Source: Setoptus koraiensis (taxonomy: Eukaryota; Arthropoda). Taken from it: a stretch of 64,000 nucleotides of DNA. The notes beneath the pieces were generated by a model. The model saw only the letters and a program-made list of their open reading frames with translations, searched no databases and had not been told where the DNA came from. Location of the stretch: contig CM106586.1 in the NCBI GenBank assembly GCA_048013815.1, positions 17,670,001-17,734,000 on the forward strand. The letters run 5' to 3'. Position 1 is the first letter of the stretch; every line of letters starts with the position of its first letter. This document shows, piece by piece, positions 47,857-58,852 of the stretch. Both the position numbers and the translations under genes were made by a program.

Positions 47857-50800
47857 ATGCCGAGGTACACAGCCACTCATTATGGGCGCGAATCGAATAC
47901 CCATGTCACGCCCAGCGCCTCAACACCAAATCATCAGGCAGGCAAAGAGTTAATAGTTCGCCTATTGGCCGAGGTATTTCATGTGTCTTCTCGGGCGGGT
48001 CAAGTAAAATGGCAACAAGTATCGAATTCGCTCATACCCATAAGCGTTTATTCTAGAACACCGCGAGCTTGGCTCAGCCATTGGTTGCAGATAATATATC
48101 CATCGTCGTCGTCATATCAACTTAATAGTAATGGCAACCAATTTAATAGTAACACAAATAAACGTGTCAATTCTAGAGATATTATGATATTCCAAATAGT
48201 TGCCCATCAGCCCGCAACGAGCCAAAAATCAACAGCCACGACAAAGTGTCAACAGCATCAGCAGCAGCAATTAGTATCATCCTATACTAATACCAACAAT
48301 AGTAATAATGGAATGGCCAATAATAATTATTTTCGACTGTTAGACGTCAAAATGGTGCAACCTGGAACTAGACTGGGCCAGGCAAGCGAATATTTTATCT
48401 ATTGGAAAGACACATGCCTAGATGAAACATGGGGCCTGAATTTTAGTTCCACTCAGGACGCAAGACAATTTTATGATATCTGTACGCTCAATTTAGTCAA
48501 TTTAAATCCAAATCTAGATTCACAATTCTTCAAGAACATCATCCTCTATCAGCAGCAACAGCAGCAGCAGCAGCAACCCTTTGTGGCAAATTATAATTAT
48601 AATAATCATGATAACGAAAGCAATAATTTTATTATTAACAACCTCAATTCGGGATACAATAGTAATCATCTCAACAACAGTAGGACACGTAATGAAAGCA
48701 TCAACAATGATAAAGATAATAGATTGTTTGCTCAAGAAATGGAATGTACAACATTAAGCACTTATAGGAAAAAGCAACATGGTCAGCCACAACAACAACA
48801 ACAAATATGTAGAACACGCACTACACCCGTGGGTCAACAACTCCGACACAGTCAATCGTATCACGCTCTTTCACATAACCAACAACAACAACAACAACAC
48901 CAGCAGAGTCAACATCAGGCCAGCCACATTAATGGTCCTCAGCAGGGCTGTAGAAGTTACACTAATACTACTACTACTAGCAACGTGAAAACAATAGTCC
49001 CCAAAAAACAGCAACACCAACAGCGAGCTAGATTGCGCTCGCGCTCAGCTTCCCGTCATTCAAGCCAACAGACAAAATTTGAGCTAGATTCACAGGTTGA
49101 CCCCAATAATGGTCCCTCAAGGCTTGGAGTGGGCTCACAATCGATGCCGGTTTCGCCAGCTAGGTGCTACTCAACTAACCAACAACATCAGCACCAGTAT
49201 TCAGACAACGATCTTGAGGGCGACGCAGTCAGGCATCACCCACAATGCTCGTTGTTATTGAAGCACACAAATTGCACCAATAGAGTAGGCTATAGGCAAC
49301 AGCACCAACAACCGGTGCCGGTTCAAGTGAACAATAGTCAACATTCAACATTTCAAAATAACAACAGTAGTAGTAGTGCCCTTACTGCAAATGCTGCGAA
49401 TCGTAAAAAGCAATCAGTAAGCCCCATTGAGTCCACCGTTACACCAGCGAGATTTGCTATGGCGTCCGATGCCGAACAACCACAGTCAATTGGTCATCAG
49501 AGGTCAGCATTGAATGCGGAATTTCACCATCGCAACGACAACAACAGCAACCACAATAATAGTAGTAGTGGCAAAACAAATAATGCACCGCCGCCTATAC
49601 CAGCGCATCAGAGCTCTGTGACATCTTCACAATCGTTGCACAGTAAACGCGAAGGTCGTGTCCGTTACTTGGGTAATGTAAGCCATCATATGGTCCAACA
49701 ACAGACTAGTGCCTCTTCCAATCAATTAAATTCTGCAACTTCATTGAATAACACTGGCGTTGTCAACACCAACAAACAGCAAGCCAGCGGTAAGTGTTCG
49801 AAAGGCTTAATTTCAGACTATCAGACTAATACTTTGAATCTATATAAACAAGGTAGTAGCAGTAGCAGCTGTCCAATTCATCAAAAGCAACAATTAGAGA
49901 AGACATCACAACAAAATCACCAGAGAAGAAATAATAACTTTCATCATGCAATGCAGGAGCAAGTGCAACAACTATTGCCAAAATCGTCTCAAGTTATTTT
50001 TAATTGCAAATGTGCTTGTGAAAACCAAATATTGACAAATGCTCATAGTTCAGTGAAACTTAATCTACAAAAACAACAGTTACTTGGCCATGACGGCGGA
50101 TCAGATTCTGATCAACTCCAATTTCGTCAAAATTGGTTTAATCATGAAACTGGGGATCTATCCATCATGAACGATGAATCTTTACCTCCTCCTGTCAAGC
50201 CTAGATCTACGAGTGAACAAAGAGGCGCAAACGTATCTTCGACAACAGATCAAGAGATAAAACAAGACAATTCACGTCGATCACAAAAGAAATCAATGAT
50301 GCCCGTAGATAGTTCAATCTCATTTTCTAGCATGTCATCGCAAACTAACGCCAGAAATGCGCGCTTAGCCAGAGCTCAATATGCCCGCTCACGTAATCAA
50401 AATGAGTTTCGTAGTTTAGATGTTGGGGGCGTTCAGCCGAGTCAATCACAAATAGACCTGATAAATGAAAATCTGCGCCAGCATCATAAGCAGTTGAACA
50501 AGCAACAACACAAATCGAGAATGAGCAACGGTAAACAAGAGTTTAATACTCTTAATAGAGAATCCACTTTAGATTCGAAAGATAAACAACAGATTATAGC
50601 TAAAAGTAGAAGCACTGACGATATGCGCAATGTAGCTACAACAACTGATGATCTGCCCATAGATCCGCAAACTCTGAAGACGATGCTCATGTTAAGCTCA
50701 CAATCAACTGGACAAGATGTCGACTCGACAATTCAACGTGATTTTGAGAAACAGACAAATATTGAATCTAACAGACAAGCCTACGAGCAACAGATTAGAA

Positions 50801-52575
50801 GTCCCAGAAAAAAGAGGGCCGCCACATTGGCCCTGTTGTCAAATAACAGTCTGATTTGTTCCAGTAACCATCATGACAATCAAATCTTCAACTCGCCTCA
50901 ATCGAATCCAGCAAGTCAGAATAGAGCTCTAAGTTTGGCTTTGGATTTTAGCGATATCAATCGGAGTCGATCGGCAAGATCCGATACGGGACGAAGAAGG
51001 TCTCTAGAGCGTACATCCTGTATTGATTTCGATTCACCAGTGCCAACATTTAACTTAGCCTTCACATCTAGTGGTGGTAAAGTCACAACACCAAGGCATC
51101 ACCAGGGTGATATATTATTGGACGCTCCGTCGTCGTTACCGGCCTATAAAAAGCACTACCGTGAAGATTTATCGGCCACTATTGAAGATCGAAACGACTC
51201 CTTTAGAAAAGGCAGTTACAAGGACGATATTAATAATGAGGTCATCGATAATACGTTCCATGACTATGAAGATCGAATCAGGTGGGCGATAGAAAACAAT
51301 TTTATAGATGCGGATCAACGTCATAAAACGACAAGTTTACGCAAAGTAGTTCATTCTGCTGGAGAATATAATGGTGGAGGCTCAAAATCGTTTCACTCAT
51401 GCCCGAATAGTCTGCGAAAGAAGAAACAAACAATCGATTATTCTTACAATCAACGAGATCGCTCTAATTACTTATCTGAGATAGAGTTGAATCGTTTGTC
51501 ATCGAGGAAACGAAATGACGATATATATGATTACTACAACCAACATGACGATTCTAACGACGGAAATTATAGAGATCTTATATGTAATTCCAAGGCTTAC
51601 TATGATGAAGAGTATGATGAAGCGCTTGGCATAGGCATACTGAATACCTCGTCTTTTGATCTATATGGCAACGGTAGCATATTTGCGACCAATCAACATG
51701 GGCAACATCAAATGAATGACGACAGCGGGGAAGAGGACGACCAACACCAGCAGCTAATGTTTACTCGGGCGTCGTCTCGTCGGTCCAGCACTAATTGTAA
51801 ATATGGGTTATACGATAGCGATGACGAAGAATTAAATGGAGACGACGATATTGATGATGCTAATGATCACGGTGAAGATGATGATAATGACAATATCGCA
51901 GCGTTCGATTTAATTAAGCTCAATCAACACAGTAGAGTAGATCCGAGTCTTCCCTCTGGCCGAGAACTGAGAACTAGACAACCAACAGAGAAAGTGATCG
52001 AGCGCGAAAGAAAGAGAGCGCGTGCGGTAGATGCCTATGATCAAACAATGTTGCGATATTGTAATAGGATATCAGGCGATAATGCACGAGAGAGGAGAGC
52101 GAGAAGTGAGCCGTCTCCTATTGAGATATTGCTCTCGCGATCCATGGACAATGTGCAGAAAAAGATGCAAGAGGTCCAAGCTGAACTGGATGTAATTAAA
52201 CGAGGTGAAGATTATAACCGTCTCAAGGAACGTACACAATCGTTTTTGCAGTCGTGTCTTAAAAAATCAGACAATAAGGAGCATCAAGTTGTCAAATCAA
52301 CGAAAGATGCCAATTTAGATGGATCACGTTTACAGGTACGATTGAATTACAGCGACTCAGAGACGAATGCTGGCAAAAATAACAAGATTAGGCATACAAG
52401 TACACTTGGCGACGGTGGTGATAAGGCTGAAGATGACGAATTCTTTCAACATAAAACTATTTTTCGCAAAATAAAGCAGCCTCTAAGTTCTAGCGACAAC
52501 GAAGTCGAGAAAAATATGAGACCCGTTTGTCAAGCTCAAATGGAAACTAAAGGAGCCGCTGGGAAACATTCGAAG
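47857..52575 (+). CDS. sif: Still life (TIAM-type Rac GEF), large N-terminal exon
   Basis: One exon of up to 1573 codons ending TCG AAG with donor GTAAGT at 52576. The 5' limit is uncertain: an in-frame stop lies at 47833-47835 and CACACAG just before the ATG, or ATCATCAG further in, could be acceptors. RLLAEVFHVSSRAGQVKWQQ (about 36-54) and LLDVKMVQPGTRLGQASEYF, IYWKD, ETWGLNFSSTQDARQF (about 161-205) match the N-terminal EVH1-like domain of Drosophila Still life, the synaptic Rac exchange factor. Relative to the fly, two inserts split this domain (about 64-107 and 118-158). The rest is a very long Gln/Asn/Ser/His-rich disordered region with acidic patches (about 1310-1350). A predicted helix lies near 1430 (SMDNVQKKMQEVQAELDVIK). 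The catalytic PH-RBD-PDZ-DH-PH part must lie in later exons, not found in the window. Confidence 0.88.
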
Positions 52576-53294
52576 GTAAGTAATAAATATATGTGGAACC
52601 TTCAGAGAACCAGATAAATAGATTCCCTACTTCGTGACATGCACAATATGTTTAGCTATCACCATTTGTATGAATTTGCAACAACAGTTCCGCACTCCAG
52701 AGGCCCCTCATTTTTAGAAGCCTCTTTGACAATTGTTTTTGCACCTGATCATCCATCTTTTTCATGTGAATCTTTAAGATAGATTGGTATTGATTAAGAT
52801 TGATCGATTAGTGGAACTATTGGTGCCTGAGAACGATGACAGAAAACATTTTCATCATGCATGCATTGGTTGTGTCAGTCAAGTTAGTATGGTTAGTTAC
52901 ACAATAGCATCGGTTTATCGCTCGCTCGCTCTCTCTCTCTCCCTCTCTCGCTCTTTTCCTCCTGATCATCTATGTCAACATGTCGATAAGTTCTGTCGGT
53001 GTCTGTCTCAAGCTCAAGATTTAATGTCTTTACTATTCTTTATTGGTTATACTTACCAACTTAAGTCAAGTCGCCGAAGCTTAGAGCGCCACGACGAGAG
53101 AAGCTGGATCTTGTTCAGGTCCCGAATCACGTACTGCTGATATAACGATCATCACTATCAACTGAATCGATGCACACCATACAGAGATGAGTTAGCTTCA
53201 TGAAATCATCATATTCATTGGGTTGGACGTCATTGAAATTCCGTCTCTTGAAACGGCCAAGTGTTCCCCCACCCTCTCTCTCTCTCTCTGCGTA

Positions 53295-53298
<4 letters not shown>

Positions 53299-53383
<85 letters not shown>

Positions 53384-53392
53384 GCGTGTGCG
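53299..53392. repeat. (GT)n microsatellite, about 90 bp
   Basis: Near-perfect GT array preceded by (CT)n and ending in GCGTGTGCG variants. It generates spurious Cys-Val and His-Thr frames. Confidence 0.95.
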
Positions 53393-53687
53393 CATTTTAT
53401 CCCAAATCTACGAAGACGCCACCAAATCCCAAGTACCCTGGAGCGTAAGTCTAGAAGCAGCTCATCAATCATCTGCTAGACCAGCATAGTCCTTGAGCCC
53501 TATATGTTTACACCCTCGAGTGGAAAACCCTCGCACAACGTCTTTGTTGAGACTACTGAAAATACGCTCAATAATGATATATATATAAATAGCCAAGTTA
53601 TATACGTGGTCTAGCGGCGTCAACAGATGATGTGTGGAGCCAGCACTCACCTGGCGTTTTTAAACGTATCCATGTTCCCACACACAG

Positions 53688-53758
53688 GCTCTATTGAAAT
53701 CTCTAGTGCCCATTCCCTTAAGGGCCTCAATCTATTCAGACTGGACTCTCCCTCGAGT
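53688..53758 (+). CDS. Weak candidate for a further sif exon
   Basis: A good acceptor (CCATGTTCCCACACACAG, ending 53687) is followed by open sequence. In phase 0, as required by the sif donor, it reads ALLKSLVPIPLRASIYSDWT; another phase gives SIEISSAHSLKGLNLFRLDS. No strong donor follows and no homology was recognised. It is listed only because the acceptor is clean and lies downstream of sif on the same strand. Confidence 0.2.
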
Positions 53759-54740
53759 GTTAGTCTCTTTTTATTATTATTTGTCATATGATACTAACAA
53801 ACTTCATCATTACTCTTGCCAGTTCCTTCAAAAGCTGATGATATATATGTGTCCGGTAGGTAGTGGTAGTGAGATGATTCAGTGTGGAACTTGATTAATC
53901 AGAAAAGTGGGCTTCATTTGTCTGCTTTATATCGAGATTTTGTGTTGAGGGTTCTTTCTTAGAGCCCCCAAGTCTAAGGTGATCTCCCCAAGCTTGCTCC
54001 GTCGTCAGAACCTCACACGAGCATTATTAGATTTTTTTTGTTGACCTTGATCCTGCTAGCTCCTGCCTTGCTCTCAAATTGAGTCTCGATTGTCAACCAA
54101 CGACTGTGCTTCAACTGTAGCGAAACTGTGTAAGTGCACAGCTTCGTGACAGATGGTTTGTGTCGTGAGATTGAGTAAGCAACCGATAATATACATATAT
54201 ATGATATATATATATATATAAATTTCTTGAATTGTTGACACACTGCAGATTGCTGCCAAGCCGGAAAGATTATGGTGGATAAAGAAGAAAATGATGATTC
54301 TCAGAGTGGATAGAGGGTTGCTAGAGCCTGACAGCTCATATTTTAGTGCAAGGAATATATCTTGTTTCCACCAAAATTCCTCGTGTGCGAGCTGGGGGGA
54401 TTCGATAAAGCAGCTTGATTGATCGCTATTTTCTCAATCGACCAGACTCGAGCTACTACCGAAATGAGCGAGAGGCCTCTCTCTTTTTACGTCTATATAT
54501 CTTGCTCTTTGCACTAGTTGTATATATTCGTGTATATACATACATAGCGATGATAAAGACAGGAGGATATATCACTTTTTAGTTTCTGAATTTCGAGAGA
54601 TCGTTGCATGAGCCTCTCAATTTTTCATGTCATCAAGTGGCCGTCCAAACGAATTGTTTCTATTACTTATAAATATTTGTGGCGAGAATGGACTGCTCGA
54701 ATCCAAATGTCTGGCCTAGTCAACTTGACGATTTCATCAT

Positions 54741-56705
54741 CTGGATTCTTTCGCTTGCCATTCTTGCCAATGTGTAGACAATCGGCTGATTATCAAGTTT
54801 AGTTTGTATCGTCGGTTGAGAGATAGATCAAAAAGCCCAGGTTGTAGTAGAAGAACTTGCCCGCCTTTACTCGTGATCCTCGTTCTCTTCAAAATATGAC
54901 GGTCTAAAACTAAGAGAGGGCGAATAGCAATCGCCAATTCTAGTCGAGCATGTGGCACCGGAAATTGCAAAAAATCGCCTTAACTTTCAATAAGAGCGGA
55001 GTTTGTTGCTTCTGGCGTGTCCCTATAGCAATTATTTGTGTGAGTCAGAAAGGAGAAAACTAGGGTTTTTGCTATTATTAATCTTAATATAAGGACTCAG
55101 ACGCAATAGAAAAAGACAGCGAGCGACTAGTCATTGTTCTCTTTAATGGAAATGGAATCGGACCATCTCGTATGGTAGACACTTTCCGAGCATATACGAT
55201 ATGTATCGTAGTTGAGTGTGTATAAATCTCTACTTATGCTCCTCTCTGGCGTGCTCCGTCGTGTCACTTTGTCTTGCCTAGTCCCAAAAACGACCAAGGC
55301 CTGGCTCGTCACTTGCCACTTCTCTTTTGTCTCCTTTGTTTCAGCCTTTTTATGGATAGCTCACAAGCCTGATGGTCAATCCTCTTGGTCCTACGCGATT
55401 CGACTGGTTTGCACAATTAGAGAGATTTGAACAGTTTGTGCAATTTGTGCAATTTGTGCAATCCCTGCAACTCACACAGTTGGTGCATTCTCTGCAATCC
55501 CTAGAACTCACACAGTTGGTGCAGTCCCCGCAATTTGAACATTTGGTGCAATCGCTGCAATCGGAACAGTTCCTGCTCGATGTACAATTCTTACAATCTG
55601 CACAGTTGTTACAGTTCAAACTAGATGTACAATCTCGGCAATCTTTGCAGTTTTTACAGCTTGCACAGTCTGTACAACATTCACAATCTGTGCAATTTAT
55701 GCAGTCTCTGTTCGGATATGGCCTGTGAGGGTTTTGAGCCTCTGGGTTCAACATTGTCTGTCACGCTACAACGCAAATGTATGACCACCTTTGCGAATCT
55801 ATGTCAAGGAGATGGTTGGCCGCTGCTTAGTTAGCCGCGCTATCGTGTTTGTTGCGAGCGTCGGAACTAATGTCTGATGGTGTGTTGTTCTTAGGGGCCC
55901 AAACTCTTCTTTTCTTTGACTCTTGAGCTTTTAGCGTGACACAAGATGGTTGTTTGCTGTGTGAATTATTGCCGCTGGTTATACTCTGCTTGCTTGTAAA
56001 TTCTAACGTCGTAATTCTATCGTCGAAGCACTACGATGTTGCTGATGGAAAATACATTTGACTTTTTATTTAGCTATTGGGAACAATCAATATTTCAGGA
56101 AGTCGCAACCCTTATATACTAAACTGCAAATGTGAGTGCACTAGCATAAACACATAGATAAATACAAATTAAGCACGCTTTCAGACTGTTCCTCTAATAC
56201 GCCATACAATCGCTTGCAGAAACACTGATACAGGGGAAAGCACTTTTACCCACGATAGAGGGGCGCTATTTTCGAAACAACTACTTCCAGCGGTCTAAAT
56301 TCAGGCTGATTATCTAGGTGCAAACAGTCTTGCCACAGCGACACATGAACAACAAACAGAGAATCACAACAACATCTGGATTGTTGATGCTCCGAAAGAA
56401 AGAAAAGCGAGTACATGCATGCCACTACAGAGCTGTTCAGTTGGATTTCATGATGAGGGCACTAGCTGATTAAATGGCTAGCTGATAGGCGGGAATTCTG
56501 GTTTGGGACCCGTCCGAGCGATGTGTAAGCGGAATCACACGCAGAGCTCGAGAGTGGTTGCTTATTTTGGCAAAGAACAGCGATTGACAGGCTGCATTTT
56601 GGCGGCATTACATGCTGTCGGTTCACGTCTCAAGTAACGGTTTGCGCAACTGTTGGCAAAGGCCAGAAAGAAGAGGTGAATTTGTTGCCAGTTACAATCA
56701 TTATG
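54741..56705. repeat. Tandem segmental duplication, unit A
   Basis: A unit of about 1.97 kb beginning CTGGATTCTTTCGCTTGCC and running to about 56705, where the second unit starts with the same sequence. It contains the Cys-repeat gene A (55350-55754, minus), its upstream region and a tail around 56360-56700. Compared with unit B it has extra segments, for example about 54975-55130 and 56200-56310. Identity by eye is high but with many substitutions, so the duplication is not very recent. Confidence 0.85.
55350..55754 (-). CDS. Cys-every-third-residue repeat protein A
   Basis: 134 residues from ATG (minus strand of 55752-55754), no signal peptide. After NPEAQNPHRPYPNRD comes a block of about 90 residues in which Cys falls on nearly every third position, mostly as NC or DC (DCINCTDCECCTDC, CTKCSNCGDCTNC), occasionally skipped as CTSSRNC, which keeps the register. 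The end is NCANQSNRVGPRG plus a short tail. The paralogue at 57168-57539 differs by conservative substitutions and in-frame indels within the Cys block, which supports translation of this strand and frame. The function is unknown; metal binding (metallothionein-like) or a disulphide-rich solenoid (compare beetle antifreeze Thr/Cys repeats) are both guesses. Without a signal peptide the cytosol is the default. The 3' end could continue through splicing. Confidence 0.6.
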   Translation of the reverse strand: MLNPEAQNPHRPYPNRDCINCTDCECCTDCASCKNCKDCRDCTSSLNCNNCADCKNCTSSRNCSDCSDCTKCSNCGDCTNCVSSRDCRECTNCVSCRDCTNCTNCTNCSNLSNCANQSNRVGPRGLTIRLVSYP

Positions 56706-58368
56706 GCTGGATTCTTTCGCTTAACATTCTCGCCAATGTGCAGACAATCGGCTGATTATAGAGTTTAGTTTGTATTGTTGTTTGCGAAATAGATCAGAAA
56801 GCTCAGATTGTAGTAGAAAAACTCGCCCGCCTTTGCTCGTGATGCTCGTTCTCTTCAAAATATGGCGGTCTAAAATTAAGAGAGGGCGAATAGCAATCGC
56901 CATTTCTAGTAGAGCATGTGGCACCGGAAATTGCAAAAAATCATTGTTCTCTTTAATGGAAATGGAATCGGATTGTCTCGTATGGTGACGGATACAATAT
57001 GTATCGTAGTTGAGTGTGTATAAATCTCTTTTTATGCTCCTCTCTGGCGTGCTCCGTCGTGTCACCTTGTCTGGCCTGGCCCCAAAAACGACCAAGGCCT
57101 GGCTCGTCACTTGCCACTTCTCTTTTGCCTCCGTTGTTTCTGCCTTTTTCTGGATCGCTCACAATGATCAATCCTCTTGGTCCAATGGTAGACCTACGCG
57201 ATTAGACTCGTTTGCGCAATTTGCGAGATTCGAACAGTTTGTGCAATTTATGCAATCCCTGCAACTCACACAGTTGGTGCAATCTGTGCAATTTTGACAG
57301 CTAGTGCAAGCCTTGCAATTGGAACAGTTTCTGCTCGATGAACAATTCTTACAATTTGTGCAGTTGGCACAGTTTGTGCAAAATGTAGTATCACTACAAT
57401 TCTGGCTAAATGTACAATTTCGGCAATCTTTGCAGTTTGAACAGCTTACACAGTCTGTACAACATTCACAATTTGTGCAATTTATGCAATCTTTGTTTGG
57501 ACATGGCCCGTCCGGGTTTTGAGCCTCTTGGTTCGACATTGTCTGTCACGTTACGATACAAATGTATGACCACCTTCGCGAATCTACGTCAGGGAGATTG
57601 TACTAATGCACTAATGTCTGATGGTGTGTTGTTCTTAGGTGCCCAAGCTCTTCTTTTCTTTGACTTTTGAGCTCTCAGGCTGTCTCGAAATGGTTGTTTG
57701 TTGTGTGAATTATTGCCGCTGGTTATACTTGTAAATTCTAACGTCGTAATTTATCGTCGAAACACTACGATGTTGCTGATGGAAAATATATTCGACTTTT
57801 CATCTAGCTACTAGAAACAATCAATATTTCAAGAAGTGGCAACCCTTATATACTGAACTGTAAATGTGAGTGCACTAGCATAAACATATAGCCGAATACC
57901 GATTAAGCACGCTTTTAGGCCGTCCCTCTGATACGCAGCATAGCTGTTCAAGCTGATTATCTAGGTGCAAACAATCTTGCCACAGTGAACAACAAACGAA
58001 TAAACACAACAACAAACAGAGAAACACAACAACATCCGCCCTAGCCTGTCGACGCTGGGACAAAAGGAAAAGTGAGTGCATGCCACCACAGAGTTGTTCG
58101 TGAATCTCATGATGAGGGCACTAGCTGATTAAATGGGTAGCTGGTAGGCCGGCAATTCTGGACGGCGGCCCATCTGAGCGATGTGTAAGCGAAATCACAC
58201 GCAGAGCTCAAAAGTGGTTGTTTGTTTTGGCAAATGACAACCACTGGCCGGCTCCATTTCGGTACACGTTGTCGGTTGACGTCGCAAGTAACCCTCAGTG
58301 CAACTAATCGCAAGCGCCAGAAGGAAGAGGTGAATTTTGCTGCCAGTGACAGTCATTATGGCTGGATA
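56706..58368. repeat. Tandem segmental duplication, unit B
   Basis: The second, about 1.66-kb copy of the unit, head-to-tail with unit A: starts CTGGATTCTTTCGCTTAAC and ends near TCATTATGGCTGGAT at about 58368, the same bases that precede the A/B junction. It carries Cys-repeat gene B on the minus strand. Confidence 0.85.
57168..57539 (-). CDS. Cys-every-third-residue repeat protein B
   Basis: 123 residues from ATG (minus strand of 57537-57539): MSNQEAQNPDGPCPNKD, then about 85 residues with Cys at nearly every third position (CINCTNCECCTDC, CTNCANCTNCKNC, CQNCTDCTNC), ending NCANESNRVGLPLDQED. The start codon context and first 25 residues closely match protein A. An 11-bp insertion near the 3' end, after NESNRVG, changes the last residues relative to A; alternatively GTAGGT there is a splice donor and both tails are artefacts of an unspliced reading. 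There is no signal peptide. The function is unknown; see copy A for the options. Confidence 0.6.
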   Translation of the reverse strand: MSNQEAQNPDGPCPNKDCINCTNCECCTDCVSCSNCKDCRNCTFSQNCSDTTFCTNCANCTNCKNCSSSRNCSNCKACTSCQNCTDCTNCVSCRDCINCTNCSNLANCANESNRVGLPLDQED

Positions 58369-58582
58369 GATAAAAAGATTAGTAGTGCGCACACATACAC
58401 ACAAATGTTCGGTTAGATATTGTTTTGGCTACTGTGGACCGTGTTGATACGTGCTAGAAATGGACCAACACCAGCCGAATCAACTCAAGCGAAAGATTCA
58501 AATCAACATTTATCTGGCTGGCAATCTCAAATCAAGGATGACGTGATAGCGCCAGCGCCAGAGTCTAGATGCTATTATTTGA

Positions 58583-58852
58583 TTGTCCTTTCTGCATCCT
58601 CTCACCCAAGATACCATCTCATATGTATGGGACAGCATCGATGTGAAACCAATGTGTGTAACCATTGGTATCAACCATGGCCACCAATGGCTGGCCAGCG
58701 AAGCCGCCATAGCCGAGCTGACCTTCGATCGATGGTGTTGCCGCGAGAACAGAGTTCGTTATTACCCCCTCGCCACACTACTTGTAGATAATTTCGGCCA
58801 GAACCCCGAGCACCCGCTCAACCGACCGAATGGTTCGAGCGCTACCGGCTAA
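58583..58852 (+). CDS. Unidentified ORF of 89 codons
   Basis: Starts MSFLHPLTQDTISYVWDSID and contains HGHQWLASEAAIAELTFDRW and YYPLATLLVDNFGQNPEHPL. The composition looks protein-like and the surrounding 450 bp are open in overlapping frames, but I see no homology and no clear splice sites. It may be a single exon of an unknown gene or chance. Confidence 0.2.
   Translation: MSFLHPLTQDTISYVWDSIDVKPMCVTIGINHGHQWLASEAAIAELTFDRWCCRENRVRYYPLATLLVDNFGQNPEHPLNRPNGSSATG

Larger units (their letters stand above)
52576..54740. other. Intronic/downstream region of still life
   Basis: About 2.2 kb after the sif donor site. It contains CT-rich DNA at about 52920-52955 and a (GT)n array at 53299-53392. 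Nothing resembling a PH, PDZ or DH domain is visible. One possible short exon (53688-53758) is listed separately. The sif intron probably runs on through the duplicated units and possibly out of the window. Confidence 0.4.

Noticed and set aside
55372-55728. Plus-strand Gln/Phe/Val-rich ORF opposite Cys-repeat gene A (and its counterpart in unit B)
   Set aside because: It is the mirror of the period-three repeat; the minus frame has the shared ATG context and in-frame differences between copies, and in unit B the plus frame is broken near its start.
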